DNA of 64,000 bases from Thecaphora thlaspeos (lineage: Eukaryota; Basidiomycota; Ustilaginomycetes; Urocystidales; Glomosporiaceae): positions 806,001 through 870,000 of the forward strand of contig UWYS01000001.1 in the NCBI GenBank assembly GCA_900291925.1. Direction: 5' to 3'. Of the stretch, positions 19,873-32,196 are shown piece after piece (positions within the stretch are counted from its first letter, which is position 1; each line of letters starts with the position of its first letter). The notes under the pieces are model-generated. The model searched no databases. It was not told where the DNA came from and saw only the letters and a list, made by a program, of their open reading frames with translations. Both the position numbers and the translations under genes were made by a program.

Positions 19873-21664
19873 TGTCGTTGGCGTGGTGGTCCGAGGCTTG
19901 AGTTCGTCGAACGGTGGCCAGTGTTATGTTTTCATGACCTTGACGGTAGCACAGGGTAGGGGTAAGTTGTGGTGGGGAGGTCGGGTAGAGGTTGTCGTGG
20001 GGTAGAGAGCGAGGTTCCAGCGCGGACGCACAGACTCAGGCTCGACCATGAAGAAAAGTCGATGTGGAGCTGCAGCTCGGCCGATTCCCGCTTTTCGGTT
20101 CCGTGCACTCAAAAGGCTATAATAAAGACACTGTTTTGCAAGTACGCTTCCTTGTCAGTTCTAAGCCTGTTGAATATGTTTTCTCTCGCTGACCTGAGCC
20201 TCTAGAGCAAGCCCTCACCCTAGAAACTGGACAATCTCAGCAAAGGGTTGGAGCGAGATGAAGGGGGTTGTGTGTGCTGCAAGGGAAGGTGGTGTCGCCA
20301 AGAGGACAGGCTCGCCAGACCCTGGATTTGTAGTCTTCATTTTCTAATCACAACATAGTTACATATGGGCTTTGTAAGTAACGGCTCAATACGTTACTGG
20401 GATGCACGGTCGTCATTGTATCTACCAACTTTCCCCAGTGCGAGCTGAGCCCTCGCCAGTTTGCCATCACCAGTCTGCCTTGTGAGGAGCAAGAAGGTGC
20501 GAGACTCTTACGGCGCCTGCCGAAGACATACATGTAACCAGTCGCTAGTCCAGAAGGGCCCCCCGGGTCTCCGCAAGGCGCCGCACTTTCCCCTCCAAGA
20601 TGCTGGTAGACCTTCGCCTCGCGCCACACGAGCCGACCGCTGAGCATGAAGCCCTAACTCCCAAGCGTCGCCGAACGTCGTGCCGGCGACACCTGCTCCA
20701 AGGTACAGTACAGTACAGTACATACGACCGAAAGGAGCCGACGACGACCAGAAGAAGCCACGAGGTCAAAAGGAGAGTGCAGAAACTAGTCAACTAAGCC
20801 CTACGGCACGCTATCTCCGGCCTGTGCCTCGGGCGCGGCAAACAGAAGCCAAGAAGCAGGCCCGTTGAGGATGCAGTAGTTACGGTACAGTAGTAGTGTA
20901 GGACGATGAGGGCCGGGTCATGGTGGGTCGGGTCCGTGGGTGACGTCGGCCTTTGCGCCTCCATCCATACATACGACACGGCACGGCATGAAAAGCCGGG
21001 GTTGGGAGGAGCGCATATGAACTGCTCTGCGCTTCGTGGTGCGGTCATACGGCTACAGTACCTCTTACGGAAGGACGACGGATGCAAGCGTCCGCCCGCG
21101 ATCAGCGTAAGGCCGTCCAGAGACGCAAATGCGGGAGAGCGAGCGGTCGATGGGCCACATCCACGCATCCACGCACCCACGCACCCACGCACCCGCACAC
21201 CTCACCAAAGAGGGCGTCAGCGTGTACTGTAGATAGTTCGGCTCTTCCGCCGTCCCCGCTGGCCTGGCGCCTGCCTGCGCCGTGTGGGATGGCTCTATGA
21301 ACCGGGCTCCGCTAAACACTTGCCTCGCTCTGGCCCTCTCCCCGTGGCCTCTCCTGCCTTCTTTGCCCTGCCGCTCCCGTCCCTTCGCTCGACGTTTTCG
21401 CAGCCGCAATCAGCGCCCTGCCTGCAACTTTTTTGTCTGGACGCCAGCCGGAACGGTATATATACTCTCGCTCCCCTTCCTTTCCCTCCTCGGCCATCCC
21501 CTTTCCCCCTGTCTTTCCCTGCAAAGCACCTCTGACCCTCTCCTCTAGCGGTGCCCTCCCCACACGTCACATCCAGGGTGGCCAGCCAGCCTACAGACAG
21601 CACGCACGACCGCAACCACCCTTCTCCCTTCCCCGGTCTCGGAATAGACCAGTTGCCGCCCAGT
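19873..21664. other. 1.8-kb divergent intergenic region, no gene seen
   Basis: Promoters for the G-patch gene and the hexose transporter. It holds a (ACAGT)n array at 20703-20722, a CACGCACC-type array at about 21160-21210, and a strong TATA box near the transporter. ORFs on both strands are low-complexity or overlapping shadows. Confidence 0.6.
21457..21464 (+). promoter_or_regulatory. TATA box of the hexose transporter
   Basis: TATATATA, about 200 bases before the ATG and followed by a long pyrimidine-rich tract, as in strongly expressed fungal promoters. Confidence 0.6.
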
Positions 21665-23552
21665 ATGGTTTTCAACATCCGCGGCACCCCGATCGGATGG
21701 CTTACCATCTGGATCGCCGTCCTCGCTTCCATGGGAGGCTTCCTCTTCGGCTGGGACACGGGTCAAATCTCGGGCCTGATCGCTATGGACGACTTCAAGG
21801 AGCACTTCGCCCTGGGTCCTCCCGGCCAGAAGGAGTGGAACGTCTGGATCGAAGGCGTCGTCGTCTCGCTCCTCAGCGTCGGCACCGCCATCGGCGTCAT
21901 GTGCGGCGCTCCTATCGCCGACTGGCTGGGGCGCCGATGGGCCATGGCCCTCGAGTGCATCGTCTTTAACATCGGTGTCATCATCCAGGTCACCGCCTTC
22001 ACCGCGTGGTACCAGGTCGCAATTGGTCGTCTCGTCACCGGTCTCGGCGTCGGAGCTCTGTCGGCCGCCGTCCCCCTCTACCAGTCCGAGACGGTCCCCC
22101 GACAGGTCCGTGGTGCGCTAGTCGGCACCTACCAGGTGAGTGGCTCTCTGACGCCTCCGCAATCTGATGCTTTCATTGTTGCTCTTTGTCGCGACGCGCT
22201 GACCATTTCTTCTCGCTCATCACCCCTACATTCATCCTTATCGACATCATCCTCATCTAACTGCCCTCGTCGTCGTCGCCCTCGTCGGTTTACCCTCATT
22301 CAGTTGTTCATCACCCTCGGCATCTTGCTCGCTTATTGCACGAACATCGGAACCAGAGACTACAACAACTCGGGCCAATGGCAAGGTGAGCGTCTTTTGC
22401 GGCGAAAGACCGGACCACCCCGGTTCACGTTCCCCCGTATACCGCCGACCCTTTCATACTGACTTTTTGACGCTTGCTCTCGTCCCCTTTTGCATAGTTC
22501 CCATCGCCCTGGGAATCTTTTTTGCCGCTATCCTCGGAGTTGGTATCATCTTCTGCCCTGAGTCGCCGCGATGGCTTGCCGCCCGAGGAAGGAACGAGGA
22601 GGCCTACCGGAGCTGCGCCGCCGTCCGCGGTGCCAAGTACGGCGACGGTAACCCTTGGGTCGAGGCTGAGTACCAGGACATTCTCGCCGCCGTCAAGCGC
22701 GACGAGCACCTCGGCCAAGCCTCGTGGCTCGAGTGCTTCAAGCCGCAGAACAAGACCCTTTACCGAACTCTGCTCGGCATGGCCCTCCAGGCCGGCCAGC
22801 AGCTCACCGGAGCCAACTACTTCTTCTATTTCGGCGTATCGATCTTCAGCTCGGTCGGCATCTCGGACTCGTTCGTGACGCAGATCATCCTTGGAGCGGT
22901 CAACTTTGGTTGCACGTTCCTCGGGCTGTACAACATGGAGCGCTTCGGACGCCGTAAGCCGCTGATCATCGGCGCGATTTGGATGTCGTTTTGGCTGTTC
23001 GTCTTTGCGATTGCCGGCGTCGTCGGCGGACCGCTTGAGACCGACATCTCGCAGGGCGTCGGCAAGCTGCTCATCATCGCGACATGCCTCTTCATCTTGG
23101 GCTACGCCTCGACCTGGGCGCCGGGCATCTGGATCTTTGTCGGCGAGACGTTCAGCCTGCGGACGCGCGCTCGCCAGGCGGCGCTGGCGACGCTTTCGAA
23201 CTGGACGTGGAACTTCCTGATCGGCTTCTTCTCTTCGCCGATCGCCTCGGACATCCACTTTGCCTATGGCTTCGTCTTTGCCGGCTGCAACCTGGCCAAC
23301 GCGATCGTTGCCTACTTCTTCGTCTACGAGACGGCCGACCTCTCACTCGAGGCCATCGACGACATGTATAACGACCCCGCCTGCAAGCCGTGGAAGAGCA
23401 GCAGCTGGGTCCCCGCCGGTTACGATTCGAGGGACCAGATCAAGAAGAAGGAGGAGGGCCAGGCCGCAGAAGTCGGAGAGTGGAGCAACTCGCCCTCGGC
23501 CATTCCCGGCGAGCAGGAGAAGAACAAGGCGAACCCGCTCCAGGTCGCGTAA
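21665..23552 (+). CDS. MFS sugar (hexose) transporter
   Basis: 535 residues, about 12 membrane helices. Exons 21665-22135, 22304-22385, 22498-23552. Sugar porter signatures are all present: GGFLFGWDTGQISG in helix 1, DWLGRRWAM between helices 2 and 3, VPLYQSETVPRQVRGALVGTYQ between 4 and 5, CPESPRWLAARGR before the central loop, NMERFGRRKPLI in the second half, and ETADLSLEAIDDMY near the C-terminus. This matches yeast Hxt/Rgt-like and fungal high-affinity glucose transporters of the plasma membrane. Exact substrate is inferred, not visible. The C-terminal tail is short and Lys/Glu-rich. Confidence 0.95.
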
Positions 23553-24383
23553 ACGCCCGCCGCCCGCTGGCGCCCTTCCCCCTTCCTTTTTGCCGCTCGA
23601 GCCTGACGCCGCTCGCGACCCGGACTAGAGCAGCATACCTCCTTCGTCCATCCTCGGAACGTTGTCTTTGGTCGTCAGTTCTCAACAAGAGTAGCAACAG
23701 ACCGCTTAGTCTAGCCACGCTTGCATCTCGTCGTGTTGTCTTTTCGCTTTCACGCATCGTCTGTTTTCTACAATGCCTCCCCCTTTTCTCCGTTTGCGCA
23801 TGCGCACCAAATACCAACGTCATTGTTCGAACGTCGTTGTACGAACCTGTCCCTCTTCCTGTGATGAGAAGCAGGTGTAATTCTTGGATTGATACCGATG
23901 CCGGCGTCTTGTCGTGTGCGAAAAGCGGCAGTAGACGACCCTTCCTAGCGGTGTCACCACCACAAGGCGACCTCTACGCCCTCCCTTGGGACTTGTTCGC
24001 GTTATCGTGACGTCTTGAATCGCGCGCCGTCTATCAAGGAGAAGCTCCACCACGATCAGTATCGGTCTCTTCACTTCCTGTTCTTCATGCTCGTTGCTCA
24101 AGGCCTCTTGAGGCGGGACGGTCAAGTTACAGCACAAGCGTCACGAGAAAGCAGACAGGCGATTGACACGAAACTGGACGCTGCGCTTTCTACCCGGCTG
24201 ACCTGAAAGGCGCAAAGGGCTTGACGAAGGTGGAGAGGAGTGTCTATGAAAGCGTACAGATAAGTGCACAGAATCATTCAGGAAGCGAAAGGGCGAAAGG
24301 GCGGATAGCGTCGGTGGGCTTCCGATCCGATAGGAAGGTTAGGCGGCATACCGAGAAGGTCGGCGCGGAGCGGAGTGGATAGC
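23553..24383. other. Intergenic between convergent genes, nothing recognised
   Basis: Presumed 3' UTRs of the sugar transporter (rightward) and mitochondrial carrier (leftward). Small ORFs are not supported by motifs or splice logic. Confidence 0.5.
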
Positions 24384-26076
24384 TCAGGCTTCTTCCGTCT
24401 TGGCGTCCGGAGTGTAGTTGATCGGTCGTCCGTTCCGTTCCGAAATCTTCTGCGAAATAGTCTCGATAAGCATCCATGTGAGACCATGTCTGCGGATGCG
24501 CAGCGAAGTGGTGCCGTCGTGTTGGGGGGCGGAGGGGAACGACATTAGCAACAGAAACACCTCCGTCCCTGCGCGCATCCAGACCATGCATCGGTCGACT
24601 CACGAGATGAAGCTCCTCAACACGCTGACACCCAGCCCGCGGTACAGGCGGAGGTACCTTAGCGGCAGCGTGTCCCGCTTGGTCCCTTCCTTCCCCGTCG
24701 CCGCAGCGCGTTCCGCCGCCGTCTTTTCCCGGATCATGTGTAGGAAGACCTGCCAGCCCGTAAATTGGCGCGGGTTGCCCGCTAGCGCGTCCCGCTGCAC
24801 CTTTGTCTTGATCAGATCGACAGGGTACACGATCAGCCACGACGCGATACCCGCCGCCGAACCAGAGAGGAACGAAACCACCGGACCCGGTAGCCCGAAC
24901 AGCTGCGGGCCCGTCCGCGAGTCGCCCGTCGAGTGGCGCGAGACGAGCTTTCGTATTGTGTCATAGAAGCCAAAATAGAGTGCTGACAGCGAGCAGATGA
25001 AGAAGAGACAAGCCCTGATGGTCAGCCGATAGTCCTGGCTCGACCTATCTGCTTTGTGGCTCTTTGCACGCGCCGGTCGACCTACCTGTCCCTGCAGTGT
25101 CTCGCAGGATATGGAGCGGGAAGCCCATGTAGAAGCCCTTTGGTCCGCCGTGATTCTTGAAGATATTGGACGCGGCGGCAAAGCCAGACTGCGGAACAAA
25201 CGTCCGCCCACTGTTGGGTCCGACCTTTGCGACGAGGCCCTTTTGTACGGCGATGAGGTACTCGAGCTGCCTCTGCACCTTGACCAGCTCGAACGGTGCC
25301 GAGCCGCAGCTGCAGAATAGACGATGAAGCGGAGCCGCGTCAGCTCGCTCTGGCTTCCGGACAGCAGGCCGTCCGCGGTCCTGTCCGTCTTTCTTACCTG
25401 ATGATGACACCGCTCGTCGCGCCTCCCGCCATGCCGCAGAGCGCCGTATCGACGAGGCTGTTGCCATGGGTCAGGTACCCCTTCGAATGAAGGTAGCGCT
25501 TGGTGTTGAAATAGATGCTAAACGACGATGTCCGGACAAAGGAGATGGTGATGAGCGGAATCGTTACGCCGCGAAAGAATCCGCGGACGCCTTCTTCGCG
25601 CACGACCGACTTCGCGCATGCCCATATGCTCGGATAGTCTCGGACCTGGAGGCGGCTCTTGACGCTATCGAACTGCGATGTTGTGCGGGGCAAGTAAAAT
25701 CCGGTGTGGCGCGGGTGTTGAGTCGAACTGAGAGACCGGGGTCGGGGTCGGGGGAGCCACTGACAACCTTGACTCACTGGGAAGGATGCTGCGGTCGATA
25801 CGAGAGAGGCCGTTCCGGCCGTGACTATTGTGCGGTATTCTGCGGCGTCAGGAAGGCAGTTGGAAGGGTCGAATGGTCGTCCGGTTGTCAGCTTGCCACA
25901 TCTCGCACGCAATCTCGGGGCTGCGGGTCGCTCCGATGGCAGCCATGCTCACCATGAAGAAAGTCGTCGATCTCCTCCTCTGTCCATGATCTCCGCCTGT
26001 ACCAGCTTTGAGCGGCCTGATACGGCCTCGAGAGAGGTGTCGCAGGGAGCGACCCTGCACTCGCGGCAGATTGCAT
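24384..26076 (-). CDS. Mitochondrial carrier family (SLC25) protein
   Basis: 389 residues from the Met chosen at 26076. Exons 25953-26076, 25778-25839, 25398-25672, 25086-25309, 24604-24982, 24384-24489; every join keeps phase. Three carrier repeats are visible, each with its Px(D/E)xx(K/R) helix motif: SFPFDSVKSRLQ, SAPFELVKVQRQLE and VYPVDLIKTKVQRD, with matching Gly-rich segments (GVRGFFRGVTIPL, GPKGFYMGFPLHILRDTAG, RLYRGLGVSVLRSF). The N-terminus WTEEEIDDFLHEYRTIVTAG precedes helix 1. It exchanges a small metabolite across the inner mitochondrial membrane; the substrate cannot be read from these motifs. The first exon is open back to 26436, which would add 120 Ser/Ala/Pro-rich residues. 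Confidence 0.88.
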
Positions 26077-26436
26077 TTCTGTGCCGGTAGAGGAAAAGGG
26101 CGAGGCCGCCGAAGTCGTGCTCCAGGCGGGTGCTGGAAATGTCGCCGGGGATGCCGCCGACAGGGAAAGGCTTCCGAGCGCGAGTGTAGGCAAGTCAATT
26201 CCGAGCACCAGAGCGCCAGAAGGGAGGCCGGGAGGGAGCGATAGCGTCGATGAGTGCGGAGTCGACCCTAGACCTCGCAGGCCGGACGAAGCTCTGCGGG
26301 CTGCGCAAGGGAGCCGCGAGGGCCCAGCGGGGGCGGCCGTGGCCTGCGCCGCGCTCTGATGTGAGACCGCGCTGCTGTGCCGGCGCGAGCTCGGACCAGG
26401 CTGCGGATGGGCCTGGCCACGGTGGAGATGATTCAT

Positions 26437-27645
26437 CTAGCGGTTGGGCCTCGTGGTGTTGGAGCCTTGTTTGCCTCGGACGATGCAGCGACAAGGCGGT
26501 AGTGCGTGAATTGTCGAGGCCCGGCAGGTTCTCCAACGGTTGTGCTCGGCGTCGTCGTTGCTTCGCCAAAAGAGCACCACCGGAAGGCGGGCCGAAGAAG
26601 TGCGCTAAGGTTGGCCAAGAGTTTGGGACGCCGGCAGTGGAGAGGTTGTCGGATGAGCCGTCAGGAGGAAACTGGCAGGCGGGCGGCGGCGGGCGGCGGC
26701 GGCGACCACTTCGCAGCTGAACGGGCAGGGGCTGGCGGGCGGGGGCGGGGACGGGGGCGGGGGCGGTGGTGCGGATCGGTGGTGATATGATGCGTACGTA
26801 TGAAGGTCAAGCAGCGGGCGGGAGTCGGTGCTAAGTGGACCCGATCCTCCTCTCGTCGTCTCGTTGGGCGGAAAATCGGTTCCACCGCAGGCGCTCGTAC
26901 GTTCGTAATAAATCTTGGATCCTTAGGCTTGTGCGGTGGGTGAATGCATCGCTCCTCTCTCGGCCCAACATTCAATTCAGCCCTGCCTCCACCTCGCGCC
27001 CCGCGCCCCACGCCCCGCCTCGGCCAGGCCGTAGGTACGCGCTCAAGACCCGCAACTCGACCACAAACCAGATCTTCGACGCCGAGCATACCGCTACGCT
27101 GCCATCGTGTCGCATCTTCCGCTGAAGAGTGTCGGATTTCAAGCAAGCCGACGCCTTGCTTTACAAGGAAGCGATGCTGGAGCTGGGGTAGTAGTAGTAC
27201 AGAGGGGACAAGTCACCCGATGGGGGAATGGCCGGCCTGACAATCAATGGAGGAGTGTATGGCCTGGAGCAGTTTGTGCGTCTGTATGTAGAGAGAAAGA
27301 GGGTATGCCGATGACCTGGCTCGGCTCGGTCAAGGGGGCAGGTCGAACGAGTTCGAGATACTAGGACTGGGTTCAGGAGTGTAGGCCATAGAGAGATTCT
27401 GCGAAATGAATCGAGTGTGCGAGAGCGGGCAACCGAGAGAAAGAGCCAAGTGACAAGGGGATAGGGGAACAGGGAGGATTGTGGGTATGGTAGTGAGGTA
27501 TGGAGCGACAATCAGAGGAAGTACACTTCCCGCAATGGCGAGGGTGACCAGCAGTTGTAGCCGGACTTCCGCAGGCTTTTGTGACGAGCGGCGGCTCAGC
27601 AGAGCGGGGCCGCAGCTAGGAGTGGTTCCTGGCGACCGACTCGCC
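26437..27645. other. 1.2-kb intergenic region upstream of the carrier, no gene seen
   Basis: Between the carrier start and the 3' end of the DUF6534 gene. It carries a G-quadruplex-type G-rich block, then AT-richer DNA to 27645. ORFs across it are Pro/Arg low-complexity shadows. Confidence 0.5.
26735..26768 (+). other. Potential G-quadruplex (runs of 3-5 G) upstream of the mitochondrial carrier
   Basis: Runs GGG, GGGGG, GGGG, GGGGG and GGGGG separated by one or two bases, with further G runs on either side. The tight spacing meets the usual G4 pattern several times over. Confidence 0.6.
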
Positions 27646-28977
27646 TCACATCGAGTCTTGCTCGCTCATACGCGGCTTCTCGACGGTGCGGAACGATGCG
27701 CTGTGCGTGCTGTGGACGTACGGCCTCGTCTGCTCGAGCTCGTGGCGCTCCTCAAACCTTTCCTCCACGGTGCGGATGTGGATGCCAGCTTCGTGGCCGT
27801 CATTCTGCTCAAGGTCACGCATGTTCTCCTCAACGTCGTCGTTGGAAGAGATGTGGCTCTTGAAGGCGGCGGGTCGCGAGGCGCCGCCCTTGAAGACGCC
27901 GGGACTCTTGGTACGGCTCTCGCCGACGGCGCGATCGCTGTGCGAGCCCTCCAGGGTGTAGTGGCCCTGGCTCGGCGTCATCTTGACACGTGCATTGAGC
28001 GTCGACAGGAGGGTGTTGACGTACAGCTTGGCCAGCGGCAGGTTGAAGACGAGGTGCAAGTTGGTGCTCGACGCGAGGAAGAGGATAATGTCGACGGTGG
28101 CGAACGTGGTGGTGAGCAGGCCGGTCTGGAGCGTCGTCCGGATCAGCTTGGTGATGATGTCATCGGTGGCGGCGAAGCCAGTTCGCGCCTTCGAGAGCGT
28201 CCAGACGAGCGACATGGTGATGATGACGTCGGTCACCGCGGCGCCGACGAGCCAGATGATGACGATCACCTGGAACTTTTGGAAGTCGGCAAACTCAGGG
28301 TACAGTGCGACGGCAATCGTAGTGCCAACACCGCCAAGGAACGAGGCGACGGCGCCCGCCGTGATCAGGGTGGGCATGTAGACGTTGTGCATAAGCTTGT
28401 ACACCCTCCAGGCGAAGAAGAGCTGGGTAGCAAACGCGATGATGCCTGTCAAGAGAGGATCGGCCGTGAAGGCGACGTTGGCGTAAGCGGCGTAGTTGGC
28501 GTCGCCGAAGTTGCTGACGAGGTACTGGTAGAGGAAGGCGAGGACCAAGCAAGCGTTGAGGCAGTCGGCCAGGATGAGAAAGAAGACGAACCACCTCATG
28601 AACTTCTTGTCATTGGGGAAGTAGACATAGCTGCGGGAGCGAGAGGTTGAGGAGGTCGATGGAAGTGTACACATGTAGAGCGGAGTCAGCGCACTATGTC
28701 TCTCGAGCCTCGCACAGCGTTGCATCGCCGTATCCTGGTGTGCAGCTCCACGCCGACTCACTAGATGTAGGCCTGGACAAGCGAAAAGCCAAAGAGCCAG
28801 CAGTTGAGGGCTACGCCAATGAAGAGGCAACCCAGTCTGTGTACCGCCAGAAGCCGGTATCAGTGCGATGACAGGACGAACGTCTATGTGATCAGCATGC
28901 GGTGGCGGCGGCGGGCTGTGTCAGGACCCGTCAGCGAACGGTGTGCGGCCGACTTACGTGAGGTCGTTGGAGCCCAT
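27646..28977 (-). CDS. DUF6534 seven-helix membrane protein (basidiomycete family)
   Basis: 359 residues. Exons 28958-28977, 28762-28836, 27646-28630. Starts MGSNDLTLGCLFIGVALNCW and continues FGFSLVQAYIYYVYFPNDKK, the conserved helix 1 to helix 2 turn of the family (Tyr-Phe-x-x-Tyr-Pro-x-Asp). Helices follow around WFVFFLILADCLNACLVLAF, LLTGIIAFATQLFFAWRVYK, ITAGAVASFLGGVGTTIAV, VIVIIWLVGAAVTDVIITM and LLTTTFATVDIILFLA, with a conserved NLHLVFNLPLAKLYVNTLLS block before a charged cytoplasmic tail (Ser/Asp/Glu-rich). The family is large in mushroom-forming fungi; its function is unknown. Confidence 0.85.
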
Positions 28978-31082
28978 CTTGGAAACGCGATGAAAAGGGC
29001 CGGCAATTGCGAGCCTGGCCGTAACGAAAGAACGATGTCAAGGAAATCTGTCCAGGTGGGAAGAAGCAGCTGCCGCTAGGTCGTCACGCTGCTGGACGAT
29101 GAAATGAACTGAGGCCGAGGGACGGCGGGATCGCGAGCGGGATGGGTGCGCTGCGAAGAGGGACAAGGCGGTGAAGGCAGAGGAAGCCCGGGGTGTGTAG
29201 GGCGGGAGGAGGAACAAAGACAGCAAGTGAGGGACGGGTGGTCGCAAGGCGATCCTCCATTGCACCGAGCTGGTATTTGAAGGGTTGCTCGACTGGCGCC
29301 AGCGAGAGGGAAGCAGCAGGGACGAAACAGGAGGGACCACTCTCTACTCAGTTGTACAACACTGTACGCACATCGCAAGGCAAGTGTTTGAGTACCGCAG
29401 GGCGGCAGGCCCAGAGCAAGTGAGTCGAAGCCCCGCCGCGCCCCGACAGGAGACGAACAAAGTAAGCCGAGATTCTCGCATGCCTGTCGGATTCTCAGCC
29501 CGGGAGGGGCGCGGACAGCTGGTAAGAGACATGGCATGCTGCCGAGAAAGGGCCATTGTCCCAGGGCAGGCAAGTCAGCCTAGAGTAGTATTGTAGTGTG
29601 GTACTTATCGTAGGGGCGCTCCTTGCTCTAGCGACGCGGCACACCCCTCCTTCGCTGGGGTAGGGGTACAAGATAGCGGCAATTTGCACGGCCGGCCTCG
29701 GCCTCGACTCCCGAGCTGGGAGCCCAGCAGGTCAAGCCGTGAGATAGAGTTGGCCGCGAGCGAACGGCTGACTGTACTACAGGTGTATTCTCGCTTGCAC
29801 CTTTGCAGGCTGGGCGGACTGAGGTACACTCACCCTGTGAATTAGCGTACTACTCTTGGACTGTACAGTATGTTTCTGTACAGTACAAGATTTAGGAATC
29901 CTCGAATACAGTAGTTAGTGAAATCAAGAATGTGGCGAGAAGGTCGCAGCCCTTGTGTCGGTCGCGGCCCGCCCCTTTGACCTGGCTTGCAAAGACCGCT
30001 GCTCGGCTGCTGCTCTGGCGTCGCCCTTCTCTTTGCCGTGATATCCTCCGATCAGCTTCCCACGGGCCCCTCTCCGCGAGGGGACCTGCGCCCCCTTTGC
30101 TGCAGCGCAAGCATGCACTCGCATGAGCACAGCACACCACCGGATCCCGGCCGTCGCCCCAAGCTTTTGACTCTTGTCACGCACCGATCCGTTGTGGCGT
30201 AACTGCAGCAGGGCGCAGAATGCTCGACGGATTCCAGCCGAACACAAAGGCACAGGTAGGCAGGTGTGACGACATGGCGGCGTACAGAAGGTCACTTTTG
30301 ACTGTGCAGATCGAGTTTCCGGCTCACGGCCCATCCAATGGCGCCCTCGGGGCGGCGACTGCTTAGTCTGAAATCTCCGTCCCTCTGTTCCAGGCTCCGC
30401 CCAAGTCCCGAGATCAGCAAGCAGTCCGGAGACCAGCACGTGTGGGAACGCAACCTCATGAGTAAAGCAAGGCCCAGCTGCCTCTTGTTCCCAAGGAGCA
30501 CGCTAGGAGAGTTCGCCGTTCGGCCAAGGATGGTCCTGGGAGAGCGGTTTGATCTTCTTTTCCGCGGCGGTGCATCCCGCTGGTGCTGATCAACTCGACC
30601 ACCATCCGAGAGTTGCTCGGCAGACCGGTTGTCCTCTTATGGTTTTCATGATAATGGGCTGATGTAAGGCCGCTGCCGCGCTCTGCCGCATGTTGCAAAG
30701 AAATGTAGCGAAGCATGATGAGCCAGGCTGGAATCGAGATTCTCGTGCCGGACGATAGGAGAGGCAAGCTGACTCCCTAAGCGCCGTCTGTGGAGCTTAG
30801 AGATGTGAGTACAGAGTACTTACCTTACATGCCTGCCCTGGGCACTCCCAAGAATTGTCACATTGCTCAGCACCGGAATCAGTACAACCAAACACGCTAC
30901 CTGTCCCAAATGCCCTATCATAGAAGCAATTGTTGTATGACAAAAGCTGTGACCCGCAAACAGGGAGGTGGCTGAAATCTAACTCTACAACTACACTTGG
31001 CCTCATCGTACTTATGTATGTATGTGTTTGTTGACAATGCGGCTGGAATCTGCGTGAAATTGGGTAGTCTACTAGGACTCCA
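28978..31082. other. 2.1-kb gene-free stretch bordering the retroelement
   Basis: No conserved gene is recognisable. Composition becomes AT-richer toward the DIRS-like element, and CTGTACAG palindromes occur near 29859-29885. Possibly older transposon debris, but no family is identifiable. Confidence 0.5.
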
Positions 31083-31510
31083 GTGCAACGTCGACACCCG
31101 CACACTCTTCAGCCTCTCCAGCAAGCCCCCTCCGGTATCGACAACTTGTTTGTACGCACCCACTACAAGAATTTAGATGCCTTGCTCGACTTTGTCCGCA
31201 ACAACCCGTCAGCACGGCTGTGGAAGGCTGACCTCCAGGACGCCTTCCGCCACATCATTGTCTGTCTTGCCGACTCGCGCCTCATGGGCATCCGCTTTGG
31301 CGACGCCTACTACAAGGAGTGCGCGCTTGCCTTCGGTGGCAAGTCATCGCTGTGGCTTTTCAACCTCTTTGCCAAGTTCCTGCATTGGCTCTTGCCGTTC
31401 CTCCTTTGGCCCGACGCCACCTGCTCCAACCTCTCCCACTACCTGGACGACTTCTTCGGGGCCACCGCCGCAGACGCCGATCCGTTCCGCCCCGTCTTGC
31501 AGCTTGCCTT

Positions 31511-32196
31511 TGTTGAAACATTCCTCCAACTAAACGCACTGGAGCATGCACGACCACAGCAGGACGCCGACGGTTCCTGCAGACTCGATGCTGACTCTGT
31601 TCCTAACGTCTCGACCCCAATAGAGAGGGAGTCGAGGCTTGTCGGAGACACGGGAGTCGGAGTCGACATACGGGGGGACGCATCGGACTTCGCCAGTTTG
31701 AACAAACTTGACGGCAACCCGTTGAAGCCCAACAATTGGCTACGGAAGACATTCCTCTGTAGCCACTCGCGTCTTCCCTTCACCTTCCCCTCAGATAGAC
31801 GTCGAGTATGGCCCTTAGCTGACTGTCGTGGACGACAAAGTCCCGACTTTCCGTATAGCAGGACCACATTATACGAGTACCAAGATCCACCTTGGGTGGA
31901 CGACGAGTTGTATATATAGTCAGCGAATTGTGGGCTTGGTCGACGTCTCTCTCTTCTTATTGAATCTTCATCTCTTCATCCCACTTCCAAGAGGTTCGGC
32001 TTCTCTTCTAGCTTCCCTTCTGCTTTACCCTCTTAACAGCTGTCCGCGCTGCGCACCCGACCTGCCACAGAGACGTCCTTTATCCACGGAATAGCAACGA
32101 GGATAATTGAACAACTTCAACCTAGTCTTTGTGCGTAGACGACTACATCAGTTGTGTCGTTGGCTAACCGCAGCTTTCCCATAACTCCTTTCAATA
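31511..32196 (+). mobile_element. Solo LTR (686 bases) inserted in the DIRS-like reverse transcriptase
   Basis: Begins TGTTGAAA and ends TTTCAATA, nearly perfect inverted termini, flanked by the 5-base target duplication GCCTT (31506-31510 and 32197-32201). It contains a TATATATA box at 31911 and no pol remnant, so it is a solo LTR left by recombination between two LTRs. Removing it with one duplication joins the RT frame exactly (Leu-Ala-Phe-Ala-Ala-Lys). A 5-base duplication fits a Ty1/copia- or Ty3/gypsy-type parent; which one cannot be told. Confidence 0.85.
31911..31918 (+). promoter_or_regulatory. TATA box of the solo LTR
   Basis: TATATATA about 400 bases from the LTR start, followed by a pyrimidine-rich stretch, the usual U3/R promoter arrangement. 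Confidence 0.5.

Noticed and set aside
31511..31919. C-terminal part of the ORF that begins at 31083
   Set aside because: This segment is the solo LTR read in frame by chance, not part of the reverse transcriptase.
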